Origin: JBBITW01 sp037440525
GTDB lineage: Bacteria > Desulfobacterota > BSN033 > UBA1163
DNA length: 36,964 nucleotides
Direction of reading: 5' to 3'
NCBI GenBank assembly: GCA_037440525.1
Contig: JBBITW010000011.1
Location: forward strand, 1-36,964
In this document: positions 15,291 to 23,023 of the stretch, piece after piece
Position numbering within the stretch: the stretch's first letter is position 1
Layout: every line of letters begins with the position of its first letter
Translations under genes and position numbers: made by a program
Notes under the pieces: generated by a model
The model's database searches: none
Seen by the model: the letters and a program-made list of their open reading frames with translations, nothing else
What the model was told of the DNA's origin: nothing

Positions 15291-16220
15291 CTATTTCGTC
15301 TCATTCAATAGCCAACTACTAAGATATCTCTCTCCTGTATCGGGAAGGATCGTTACTATCATCTTCCCTTCATTTTCTTCCCTTTTGGCTACCTCAATAG
15401 CTGCACAAACAGCAGCACCTGAAGATATTCCTGCCAGTATTCCTTCTTCCTCTGCCAACCTTTTAGTATATAGAAATGCATTTTCATTAGAGACCCTTAT
15501 AACTTCATCGATCAAATCCAGTCTGAGGACTTCTGGAACAAAACCTGCCCCTATCCCTTGGATCTTATGATATCCAGGCCTTCCTCCTGAAAGAACAGGT
15601 GAACCCTCTGGCTCCACTGCAATTGCCTTAAACTGGGGTTTCATCTTTTTGATCAACTCTGAGATCCCTGTGATTGTGCCTCCCGTCCCAACACCTGCCA
15701 CAACCATATCCACATTGCCATCTGTATCTTCCCAGATCTCTAAGGCTGTCGTCCTTTTGTGAATTTCTGGGTTGGCAGGATTTTTAAACTGCTGAGGAAT
15801 AAAATACCTTGAGTCCCGCTCAGCCATTTCCTCTGCCCTCTTTACCGCACCACTCATCCCTTCATTGCCAGGAGTTAATATCACTTCAGCTCCAAAAAAT
15901 TTAAGCAGATTTATACGTTCAGGAGACATGATATCTGGCATCGTTATAGTTAACCGATAACCTTTTGAGGCACAGACAAAGGCTAATGCAATCCCGGTAT
16001 TTCCACTGGTAGGCTCTAAAATAATCGTATCTTTCCCTATTATTCCTGCCTTTTCGGCAGCCTCGATCATTGAAACCCCAATCCTGTCTTTGACGCTTCC
16101 ACAGGGGTTAAAGGACTCAAGCTTTACCAGAACATCTCCCTTACAACCCTTTACTATCCGATTCAATCTAAGCAAAGGGGTATGCCCTATAAGTTCTACA
16201 ATGGAATTAAATATTCTCAT
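15291..16220 (-). CDS. cysK: Cysteine synthase A (O-acetylserine sulfhydrylase)
   Basis: The 309-residue PLP enzyme is full length for CysK. PLP-binding Lys44 lies in NPCGSVKDR (38-46), the substrate loop TSGNTG is at 71-76, the phosphate-binding loop is GTGGTITG, and the C-terminal SSGAA and PDTGERYLS motifs are intact. It makes cysteine from O-acetylserine and sulfide. It lies 86 bases downstream of an IscR-like Rrf2 gene on the same strand, suggesting joint transcription and control by that regulator. The start is ATG 16220. Confidence 0.93.
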   Translation of the reverse strand: MRIFNSIVELIGHTPLLRLNRIVKGCKGDVLVKLESFNPCGSVKDRIGVSMIEAAEKAGIIGKDTIILEPTSGNTGIALAFVCASKGYRLTITMPDIMSPERINLLKFFGAEVILTPGNEGMSGAVKRAEEMAERDSRYFIPQQFKNPANPEIHKRTTALEIWEDTDGNVDMVVAGVGTGGTITGISELIKKMKPQFKAIAVEPEGSPVLSGGRPGYHKIQGIGAGFVPEVLRLDLIDEVIRVSNENAFLYTKRLAEEEGILAGISSGAAVCAAIEVAKREENEGKMIVTILPDTGERYLSSWLLNETK

Positions 16221-16306
16221 CCTTTAATCTTCCTCTAAGACTTTAGATCCCCTGATAAATCTCATAAAGGCATCTTTAGCATTTGATGAAGAAAAAGTAT
16301 TAAAAA

Positions 16307-16750
16307 TCATATCTGGTATACAAGAGGAATCTTTCCTTCCCTCTCCCTCTTTCGCAGAACCATTTCTTCAAGTGTTATCGAGTAAAAAATCTTATCTATT
16401 GCCTCATTTACTCCCTGCCAAATCTCCCTGATGACACATGTTGGAACTTTTCCGCAAGCCTTTGGATCACCCAGACAATCAATCAAATTTAATGGACCAT
16501 CTAAGATTTCAATAAGATCCTTTAAATAGACCTGAGAAGGATGCTTAGCCAAAGAATATCCACCTTTGGAACCGCGAACCGATCTCACTAAACCTCCTGT
16601 TCTTAAGGGGATGAATACCTGCTCAAGATATTTTAGAGATATCTTCTCCTTTTTGGCAATCTCCTTTAATTCTACAGGTCCTTCTCCATAATGTGAGGCG
16701 AGCTCTAATATAGCTCTCGTTCCGTATCTTATTTTTGTTGAAATTTTCAT
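16307..16750 (-). CDS. Rrf2/IscR-family transcriptional regulator
   Basis: The 147-residue protein has an N-terminal winged helix (1-80) typical of Rrf2, including LKYLEQVF and VRGSKGGYSL. Cysteines C92, C99 and C105 nearly superpose on the Fe-S ligands of E. coli IscR (C92, C98, C104), so it probably holds a 2Fe-2S cluster and senses Fe-S or sulfur status; CymR-type cysteine regulators lack this triad. Its position just upstream of cysK points to sulfur-gene control. No Shine-Dalgarno is visible before ATG 16750. A TTGACA and an AT-rich inverted repeat upstream suggest autoregulation. Confidence 0.88.
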   Translation of the reverse strand: MKISTKIRYGTRAILELASHYGEGPVELKEIAKKEKISLKYLEQVFIPLRTGGLVRSVRGSKGGYSLAKHPSQVYLKDLIEILDGPLNLIDCLGDPKACGKVPTCVIREIWQGVNEAIDKIFYSITLEEMVLRKREREGKIPLVYQI

Positions 16751-16782
16751 ATGTTATAAAAATATACTTTTTCTATAGGAAA

Positions 16783-16819
16783 TTAATTTTAATTAACCCA
16801 ACAATTCCCATATTGTCAA
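16783..16819 (-). promoter_or_regulatory. Candidate promoter and operator of the Rrf2-cysK unit
   Basis: On the minus strand a perfect TTGACA (16819-16814) is followed after 17 bases by TTAATT (16796-16791), a weak -10. The -10 lies inside the inverted repeat TTAATT-TT-AATTAA (16783-16796), which could be the binding site of the encoded Rrf2 protein. This is pattern-based only. Confidence 0.4.
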
Positions 16820-16844
16820 GCCTCCTTCCTGAGAGCTTCATTTA

Positions 16845-16870
16845 AGGATTAAGAGTGTACTCTTAATCCT
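16845..16870. terminator. Perfect AT-rich hairpin
   Basis: AGGATTAAGAGT (16845-16856) pairs perfectly with ACTCTTAATCCT (16859-16870) around two bases. It lies in the 465-base gap after tilS (ends 17216) and before the Rrf2 promoter, at the edge of the composite repeat. It may stop transcription from tilS or belong to the repeat. Confidence 0.4.
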
Positions 16871-17075
16871 AATATATCCCCCTCACCTTTCTCCTCTCCC
16901 CAAGGAGACTGTGTCGTAACGAGGTTATGCCATTTTTGTCATTCCGAGTCTCCTTTTTCTGTCATTCCGAGTCTCCTTTTTCTGTCATTCCGAGCGAAGC
17001 GAGGAATCTTAGGAAAGATTTCTCGGCTAACGCCTCGAAATGACATTACGACAAAGCCTCAAGGGGAGAGGAGAT
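16871..17075. repeat. Composite intergenic repeat, copy C
   Basis: This stretch contains two tandem GTCATTCCGAGTCTCC units followed by ATTCCGAGCGAAGCGAGGAA and GATTTCTCGGCTAACGCCTC, then ACATTACGACAAAGCCTC (17043-17060), which also occurs at 57-74. The core is the reverse complement of 6834-6973. The leading GAGACTGTGTCG (16915-16926) reappears at 36931. There is no gene in it; the rest of the gap to 17215 is featureless apart from a diverged GAGAGCTTTGGAAAAGTATT fragment near 17120. Confidence 0.8.
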
Positions 17076-17215
17076 CAGAAGTGGTGCACTTTTAAATTTT
17101 AGTTAACTGATAATGGTTCGAGAGCTTTGGAAAAGTATTCAAAAAAGGGTTTTTAGAATTTGGATTTTTTAGAGATTTAAATGGGTAAGAATTTTATTGC
17201 CTTGAAAGTTTTGAT

Positions 17216-18607
17216 TTATTCTATGCCTATCCTTAAAACCTTTTTTGTCTTCGTTGTAATTTTGAAGCGATCATCAATTCTATATCCCACAACCCATGCA
17301 ATCTCTTCACCTGAAATAAGAAGTGGAATCCCAGCTCTTTCAAAATTTGGAATCTTATTATCAATAAAAAAATCTTTTATCTTTTTACTTCCTTTTAATC
17401 CCAAGGGATGGAATCGATCACCTGGTTTGAAATTCCTGATTTTCAAAGGAAACTCGAGACACTGATAATCCAGGAACGCAACCCCTGGAGACTCATTGAG
17501 GGTTCTAATATCTTCCATTTTTTCTATTTCCTGAGTAACCACCTCTTTTCCGATCTCTTTGACAAATGTTCTACCTGGAATATTTAGCTCTATTTCAAAA
17601 GGAGGAATCGAGTGAAATATCATCTTCTTCAAACTAATTTCTTCATAACGCTTTTCAAGATAGAGCCCGGAAGAAAGTCCCAGTATAAAACTCGACGGAG
17701 GATTATTTAATGTCTCATAAATCCTTTTACCATACAATTCTATTTCTTCCCATGACATCGCACTCTTCAAATACCTTTCTAAGAGCTTATTAATGAATCT
17801 TCTTTGAATCGCCCTGTGAAGATTTTGATAATCTGAAAATTTAAAAGAAATCTTATCACCGCACTCCTTTACAACCCTTTGAAAGGCCTCATTGGCCTTA
17901 TTTTCAAGATAATCATCTTCTTCCCTCAAGATGTTGGATGTTCTTAAAACCGCATCTCTGAAATTTATTTGGCATTCCCCTTCTATCAAAGGAATTATTT
18001 TTAGACGCAATCTATTTCGAAGGTAATCCCTTTTTAGATTTGATGAATCAATAATGTAGGGGATATTATTTTCTCTGGCAAAGGATTCAATCTCCTTTTT
18101 CCATATCCAGATTAAGGGATGAACAACCTTTCCATCTCTGAGCGGAAGCATTCCTTTTAAACCCCTTAGCCCTGATCCACGCATAAGTCTAATTATGACA
18201 GTCTCTACCTGATCATCCGCGTTATGACCAAGTGCGATTTTTTGACCATCATGTTTTTCAAGGAGATGTTCAAAGAAATGAAAACGAATTTTGCGTGCAG
18301 TGTCCTGTAAAGAAAAACCTCTTATTTTCTGTAAACCCTTTAAGTCAAAATGTCCACACTCAAAGGTCAGGCCAAGTCTTATGGCCTCTTTTTGGACAAA
18401 CTCTTCCTCCCTAACTGATTCTAATGGTCTAAGCCCGTGATTGATATGGGCAACGATGAGATAAAGGTTTAATTCTTGGCGGTAGGAATTTAATAGATGA
18501 AGGAGAACCATAGAATCCACACCCCCTGAAACTCCAACTATTACCCTTTCCCCTTTCTCAAATAAATGGTGGGATTCAATGATTCTCTTTACCCTTTCCA
18601 GTAACAT
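17216..18607 (-). CDS. tilS: tRNA(Ile)-lysidine synthase TilS
   Basis: The 463-residue protein has the TilS PP-loop VSGGVDSM (26-33) and an ATP-pyrophosphatase domain to about 215 (GHNADDQVETVIIRLMRG, RDYLRNRLR). A middle tRNA-binding region follows, then a C-terminal domain at about 380-460 (RNFKPGDRFHPLG, KKIKDFFIDNKIP). TilS changes C34 of the CAU-anticodon tRNA-Ile to lysidine, and it is essential in most bacteria. It begins 9 bases after the lipoprotein gene's stop, so the two are probably co-transcribed. The FtsH gene often found beside tilS is not here. Confidence 0.93.
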   Translation of the reverse strand: MLLERVKRIIESHHLFEKGERVIVGVSGGVDSMVLLHLLNSYRQELNLYLIVAHINHGLRPLESVREEEFVQKEAIRLGLTFECGHFDLKGLQKIRGFSLQDTARKIRFHFFEHLLEKHDGQKIALGHNADDQVETVIIRLMRGSGLRGLKGMLPLRDGKVVHPLIWIWKKEIESFARENNIPYIIDSSNLKRDYLRNRLRLKIIPLIEGECQINFRDAVLRTSNILREEDDYLENKANEAFQRVVKECGDKISFKFSDYQNLHRAIQRRFINKLLERYLKSAMSWEEIELYGKRIYETLNNPPSSFILGLSSGLYLEKRYEEISLKKMIFHSIPPFEIELNIPGRTFVKEIGKEVVTQEIEKMEDIRTLNESPGVAFLDYQCLEFPLKIRNFKPGDRFHPLGLKGSKKIKDFFIDNKIPNFERAGIPLLISGEEIAWVVGYRIDDRFKITTKTKKVLRIGIE

Positions 18608-18616
18608 ATCAAGTTC

Positions 18617-19081
18617 TCACATCTTCCTCTCCCCTAACGGACCTACCTGAATCTCAACTTCTGTATCTCCATACCATGTCTCAACAATTTTGATTACACA
18701 GGTTTTATCAGGCTTTGAAAAATTTAGAATTGATGCCTTACCCTTAAAGGTATTGAGCAATTTCCAATTATCTTTTTGCATATTGTATGTAAAGAAGTCG
18801 ATTAGCGACTCAACATCAAGTCTCCATTTTGAGAAAAATAACACACCTGCCTTAAATTTTGATGTTTCATAAATAAAGGATTTATCGGGCTTATAATTCA
18901 ATTCTTTAGGCACCTGCACATCATCGAAACTATAATACCTGCCTGAACTATATCCTTCTGCCCTCGGAGGTTGACCTTCCCTTCTCTTTGCCGTTGTTGA
19001 ACATCCGAGATACACTAAACTTAAGAGTAAGACCAACAAGAATGAAACCCTTAATGTCTTTGCAATCAAACCTTCCTTCAT
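18617..19081 (-). CDS. Hypothetical lipoprotein
   Basis: The 154-residue protein has a signal peptide (1-26) with lipobox LGC and Cys27 as lipidation site. After it comes a small soluble domain with VPKELNYKPDKSF, a segment GVLFFSKWRLDVESLIDFF and DKTCVIKIVE. I do not recognise the family by name, but small envelope lipoproteins of this kind are common. It precedes tilS by 9 bases. Function is unknown. The 247-base gap upstream (19082-19328) holds no convincing gene; a 62-codon TTG frame there on the plus strand has unremarkable composition. Confidence 0.65.
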   Translation of the reverse strand: MKEGLIAKTLRVSFLLVLLLSLVYLGCSTTAKRREGQPPRAEGYSSGRYYSFDDVQVPKELNYKPDKSFIYETSKFKAGVLFFSKWRLDVESLIDFFTYNMQKDNWKLLNTFKGKASILNFSKPDKTCVIKIVETWYGDTEVEIQVGPLGERKM

Positions 19082-19328
19082 AACCTTTCCTCCCTTTAAA
19101 TGCTCGTATTAAGAAATCTCTGAAAACTGCCTATGAGTTGAAAGATTTCTCAGAGTCTATAATAATTTTTTATCATCCTATAAAAAGAAATGCAAGTCAA
19201 AATAGAAAACCTAACCTTTTAGACCTGAATAAAATATTGAATACTTTAAAAGCCGATAAAACTTTTGACTCTTTTCTATTTATAAAAGGGGTTACTCAAT
19301 TTAGCCAGGGATCGGATTTGAACTGATC

Positions 19329-20519
19329 TCATTTCATTTTCTCAATCTTTTTCCCCATATCTATTGCCATTTTCTTGGCCTCCTCCAAAACATCCTTAAG
19401 GGGGATACTCATCCTTCTTGCCAACCTCTTACAATCTTCGTATTCAGGGGATAAATTTATTATTCTTCCTTTCCATCTGGCCAACTTGAAATTTATCTTT
19501 CCATATCTTGTTTCAAAGCTTAATACTTCGCGTTCAGCACAACTCCTCTCTTCCTCATGAAATCTCAGGCCAATAGTAGTCGTTTCTTTAAGAAGAAAAT
19601 CTATTACTCTAAAAGTCTGCTCAGGAGAGATAATTACGGTTAAAAGTGTTGCAGGTCTATTCTTTTTCATAAAGACAGGGGTGAGGAAAACCTCTTTAAC
19701 CCCCATTTCAAAAAGCCTATCCATAACATAATCATAGAGTTGAGGATTCATATCATCGATATTCGTTTCTATAACCATTACCCTTTCTTTTTTTGATGTC
19801 TCCTCCATTGTCCCGATCATCAACCTCAGCAGGTTTGGATGGGGAAGGTCATCTTTGCCTGCTCCATATCCAATCCTTTCCACTTTCATTGAGGGCATAT
19901 CACCGAATTGGGAACCTAATGAAGTTAGAAGTGCAGCCCCTGTTGGGGTAAGTAGTTCTCTCTCCACCCCTGAGGAGTAAATAGGTTTTCCCTTCATTAA
20001 CGAGACTGTTGCAGGTGCAGGAACAGGCAGTATTCCATGTTCACATCTTACAAACCCTGACCCAACATTAACTCTTGAAACATAAAGCTGATCTATCCCC
20101 AACTGACGAATCCCCCAAACAGCTCCAACAATATCAACAACAGAATCCAGACCCCCTATCTCATGAAAATGGATTTCCTCCTTGGGTTTCTGATGAATCT
20201 CGGATTCCACAGAGGCAATCCTTTGAAAAATCTCTTTGCTTTTCTCCTTTATCTCAAATTCCAAATCACTTCTGTTAATTATCCTCATTATCTCATTTAA
20301 ATTTCTATGGGTCTTCTTCTCTTCTCTCCCTTCCACAATCACCTGAGTCCCAGAGATTCCCCCCTTCAGGACTTTCCTTATTTTTAACCTCACAGTTGGA
20401 ATATTAAGTTTTTTTAGCTCTTCTCTTAGAAGGCGAGGGCTTAACCCTGCGTCGATCATTGACCCGAGTATCATATCTCCACTTGCACCTGAAAAACAGT
20501 CGAAATAACCAATCATCAT
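19329..20519 (-). CDS. larC: Nickel-pincer cofactor cyclometallase LarC
   Basis: The 396-residue protein begins MMIGYFDCFSGASGDMILG, the LarC (DUF111) signature, with EEIHFHEIGGLDSVVDIVG about one third along and TNIDDMNPQLYDYVMD in the C-terminal half. LarC inserts nickel into the dithio-pyridinium precursor made by LarB and LarE, consuming CTP. In Lactiplantibacillus plantarum the two halves come from a programmed frameshift; here they form one frame. LarE is encoded at 11.2-12.0 kb; LarB and any LarA-type enzyme are absent from the window. A GGGAGAG sequence precedes the start. Confidence 0.9.
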   Translation of the reverse strand: MMIGYFDCFSGASGDMILGSMIDAGLSPRLLREELKKLNIPTVRLKIRKVLKGGISGTQVIVEGREEKKTHRNLNEIMRIINRSDLEFEIKEKSKEIFQRIASVESEIHQKPKEEIHFHEIGGLDSVVDIVGAVWGIRQLGIDQLYVSRVNVGSGFVRCEHGILPVPAPATVSLMKGKPIYSSGVERELLTPTGAALLTSLGSQFGDMPSMKVERIGYGAGKDDLPHPNLLRLMIGTMEETSKKERVMVIETNIDDMNPQLYDYVMDRLFEMGVKEVFLTPVFMKKNRPATLLTVIISPEQTFRVIDFLLKETTTIGLRFHEEERSCAEREVLSFETRYGKINFKLARWKGRIINLSPEYEDCKRLARRMSIPLKDVLEEAKKMAIDMGKKIEKMK

Positions 20520-20631
20520 TCTTTCTCTCCCACTCTTTTTAAAAATATATATCTACACGATCCCTATTCTTTTAACTTAATCATAACATAATCTCTCATC
20601 AAAAAAAATTAACTATATTGAGATTATAATG

Positions 20632-22947
20632 CTATTTCCTTTGCTGGCCCTGGACTTTTAAGAAAATAGTAATTAGAATAAAACTACTCATCTTTAGACC
20701 TGCCATCGATAAACAGGAATCCCTGAGACCGATGATTGGTAAAATGAAGATCCCGCCAAGAAGTCCTCCGAGGAAACCCCCAAATAGATCAGCGCTATAA
20801 ATCAAACCAGCCGTATAACCTATTGCTTCTCCCTTCGGGTGGGTTTGAAGATAGATTTTCGATGCAAGGGGGAATTCAAAGCCTACCAATGTGCCACAGA
20901 GAAATGACATTACGAGGAAGGTAATATAAAGTATGGTATAGTTGATCTGATTATCAGGATAAATATACTGGAAGGATAGTACATATGGGAGAATAAGTGA
21001 AAAACATATGACCCATAATTCCATACCTAAAAATAACGAAATCTCCCTTCTTATTTTTTCGAGATGCTTTGTCATATAATGACTACTAATGAGAACACCC
21101 ATCATAAATAAAGTGATCAGAATGCCAATCTGATAGTAGAGGTATCCAAAAGATATCTGGAAGGAGAATATTATAACAAGGTCAAGGATCATATCTGCCA
21201 TGCCAGAGGTGAATATCGCATAAGGGATGGCTGTTTTAGTAATTTTGGGCTTGAGTAAGAAGATCGTAACAAAGATGATCGTAATCAAAATGATTATAAA
21301 AATAGCATACTTGAAAGTAAAACCCTTAAACCATCTAAAAATCTCTGAAAAATATGGTGAGAACAATGCATTCCAATAGGATAGATTTAAGAATACACCT
21401 ATGGGGCGAAAGTCAGAATTTATCTGCAACTCTTTTCTCTCCATAGATTTTGAAAACCAATCAAGCCATCTCGGATGGAGCCGGTATTCAATATAGGGTT
21501 TTGTAAACAGACTCGTCTCAATTTTTCTATCTCTTAGCCGCTGGACTATTTCGGGGGTATTTGTCTTATCAATTCGGGCTGAATTCGAGGCAATAAAGAT
21601 ATTTGTATCACCCGGTATAATCCTCACGTAAGGAAAAACATTTTTTAATGTGTCGAGAATACAACCATTTAAATCTCTCAATTCAGGGCTTATATAAGTG
21701 AGTGAGCCTGGAAGGGTTAAGGCCATTACTCCACCCTGATTCATTTTATCTTTAACAATTGAGAAAAATTCAAAGGAGAATAACCTGTTGGTCTGAAGTT
21801 CCTGAGGTGAGGAGAGTCCGATGAAGATGATATCAAATAGTTTCTCGGTTTTTCTCGCAAAAAACCTTCCATCTGTAAAATGGATCCTAACCCTTTTATC
21901 CGAGAGTTCGGATTGAGTCAGTGGTGTTGAAAATTTCCGAAGCAATTTTAAAAGGAGTGGGTCAAGTTCAACATAGTTCACTTCTTTCACCGGGTGCTTT
22001 AAGATTTCATGAATCATTCCTCCTGCCCCACCACTCAGGACAAGGATGGATTGAGGTCTTTCGTGAAAAAGCATTGGAAAATGGACAAAATCTTCTATTG
22101 AGGCTATATCAGGTACAGGGGTAGTAATGGATGGGACTCCATCTGTAAAAAAGGTGAATTGTTCACCACTTTTCGATACGGTAATATTTCCATATATGGA
22201 GTTTTCGTTATGGATGACATTGAGTCCCTTCCACTGAAGCTTTATTGAGGAATAATTGATTTTCTCTGAAATTGGTGTGAAGAGAAGATAGATGAATAGA
22301 AAAAGATAAAGAACGGAGATTCCACTCAGGGTTTTTCGATATTTAACAGAAAGCTCGCTTTTCGACCCAAGGAGGATGACCGAAATGAGGCTATTAATTA
22401 AGGATATTGTGAATGCAATCTCAAAGGAGTTCAGGTATTGAATCATTAGGAATGTTATTAGGAGCCCACCTATAATAGATCCTGCGGTTTCAAGGATATA
22501 AACATCTCCAATGGATGAGGCCTCTTTTCTTTGGACTTTGTTAGAGAGTCTGCACCCATAGGTGAAAAGGGCACCATGGGGCAGGGCTGAAGGAAGAAGG
22601 ATCAGAAGCGAGCAGTAGTAAATGGGGATCAAACCAAGTCCTTCACCAGGGGTGATGAGGAGTATATTTTTAAAAATACGGCTTAGGTAAATAGAAAATG
22701 GAAAGGCTATAGAGAAGATAAGCTGGAGAAAAACATAAACCTCTAACTCTCTCTTTACCTTTTCTACCGATTTACCGATAAAAAAGGATCCAATTGCTTC
22801 GAGGATTAACCAGTTGGCCAGTATCATTCCTATGGTAAGCTCATTTCCCAGAAAAGAAACGAGCAGTTCTCTCAGGAGTATAATCTGGGCTGAGATACCA
22901 CTTATCCCCATTATAAGAAAAGAGAGCTTTAATGATAAGAGTTCCAT
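20632..22947 (-). CDS. Membrane-embedded spermidine synthase-like protein
   Basis: The 771-residue protein has about seven N-terminal membrane segments (1-225), a soluble methyltransferase-fold domain (about 240-470) and about six more membrane segments. The soluble part has a SAM-type glycine loop LSGGAGGMIHE (304-314), VELDP (326-330) and FTDGRFF (357-363), as in polyamine aminopropyltransferases. The catalytic Asp motif (DxxDP) expected after strand 4 is replaced by FIGLSSPQE (375-383), so a classical aminopropyl transfer is doubtful. Similar fusions occur across bacteria without firm function. It lies downstream of the Tad cluster and AAA+ gene, 77 bases apart, same strand. Confidence 0.75.
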   Translation of the reverse strand: MELLSLKLSFLIMGISGISAQIILLRELLVSFLGNELTIGMILANWLILEAIGSFFIGKSVEKVKRELEVYVFLQLIFSIAFPFSIYLSRIFKNILLITPGEGLGLIPIYYCSLLILLPSALPHGALFTYGCRLSNKVQRKEASSIGDVYILETAGSIIGGLLITFLMIQYLNSFEIAFTISLINSLISVILLGSKSELSVKYRKTLSGISVLYLFLFIYLLFTPISEKINYSSIKLQWKGLNVIHNENSIYGNITVSKSGEQFTFFTDGVPSITTPVPDIASIEDFVHFPMLFHERPQSILVLSGGAGGMIHEILKHPVKEVNYVELDPLLLKLLRKFSTPLTQSELSDKRVRIHFTDGRFFARKTEKLFDIIFIGLSSPQELQTNRLFSFEFFSIVKDKMNQGGVMALTLPGSLTYISPELRDLNGCILDTLKNVFPYVRIIPGDTNIFIASNSARIDKTNTPEIVQRLRDRKIETSLFTKPYIEYRLHPRWLDWFSKSMERKELQINSDFRPIGVFLNLSYWNALFSPYFSEIFRWFKGFTFKYAIFIIILITIIFVTIFLLKPKITKTAIPYAIFTSGMADMILDLVIIFSFQISFGYLYYQIGILITLFMMGVLISSHYMTKHLEKIRREISLFLGMELWVICFSLILPYVLSFQYIYPDNQINYTILYITFLVMSFLCGTLVGFEFPLASKIYLQTHPKGEAIGYTAGLIYSADLFGGFLGGLLGGIFILPIIGLRDSCLSMAGLKMSSFILITIFLKVQGQQRK

Positions 22948-23023
22948 AACAAAATTTAGATTATCAATATAATTTAAATTTGTAAAGGAGTAGCTCTTTC
23001 AAAATCAATTTTTCATGGATTTT

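Noticed and set aside
19138..19326. 62-codon plus-strand frame between larC and the lipoprotein gene
   Set aside because: It starts at TTG without a convincing ribosome-binding site, runs against its minus-strand neighbours and has unremarkable composition.
19300..19345. tRNA-like 3' end on the minus strand (AGTTCAAATCCGATCCC)
   Set aside because: A T-arm-like stem with one mismatch can be drawn, but no matching acceptor 5' strand, D arm or anticodon arm exists; the upstream part is the end of larC.
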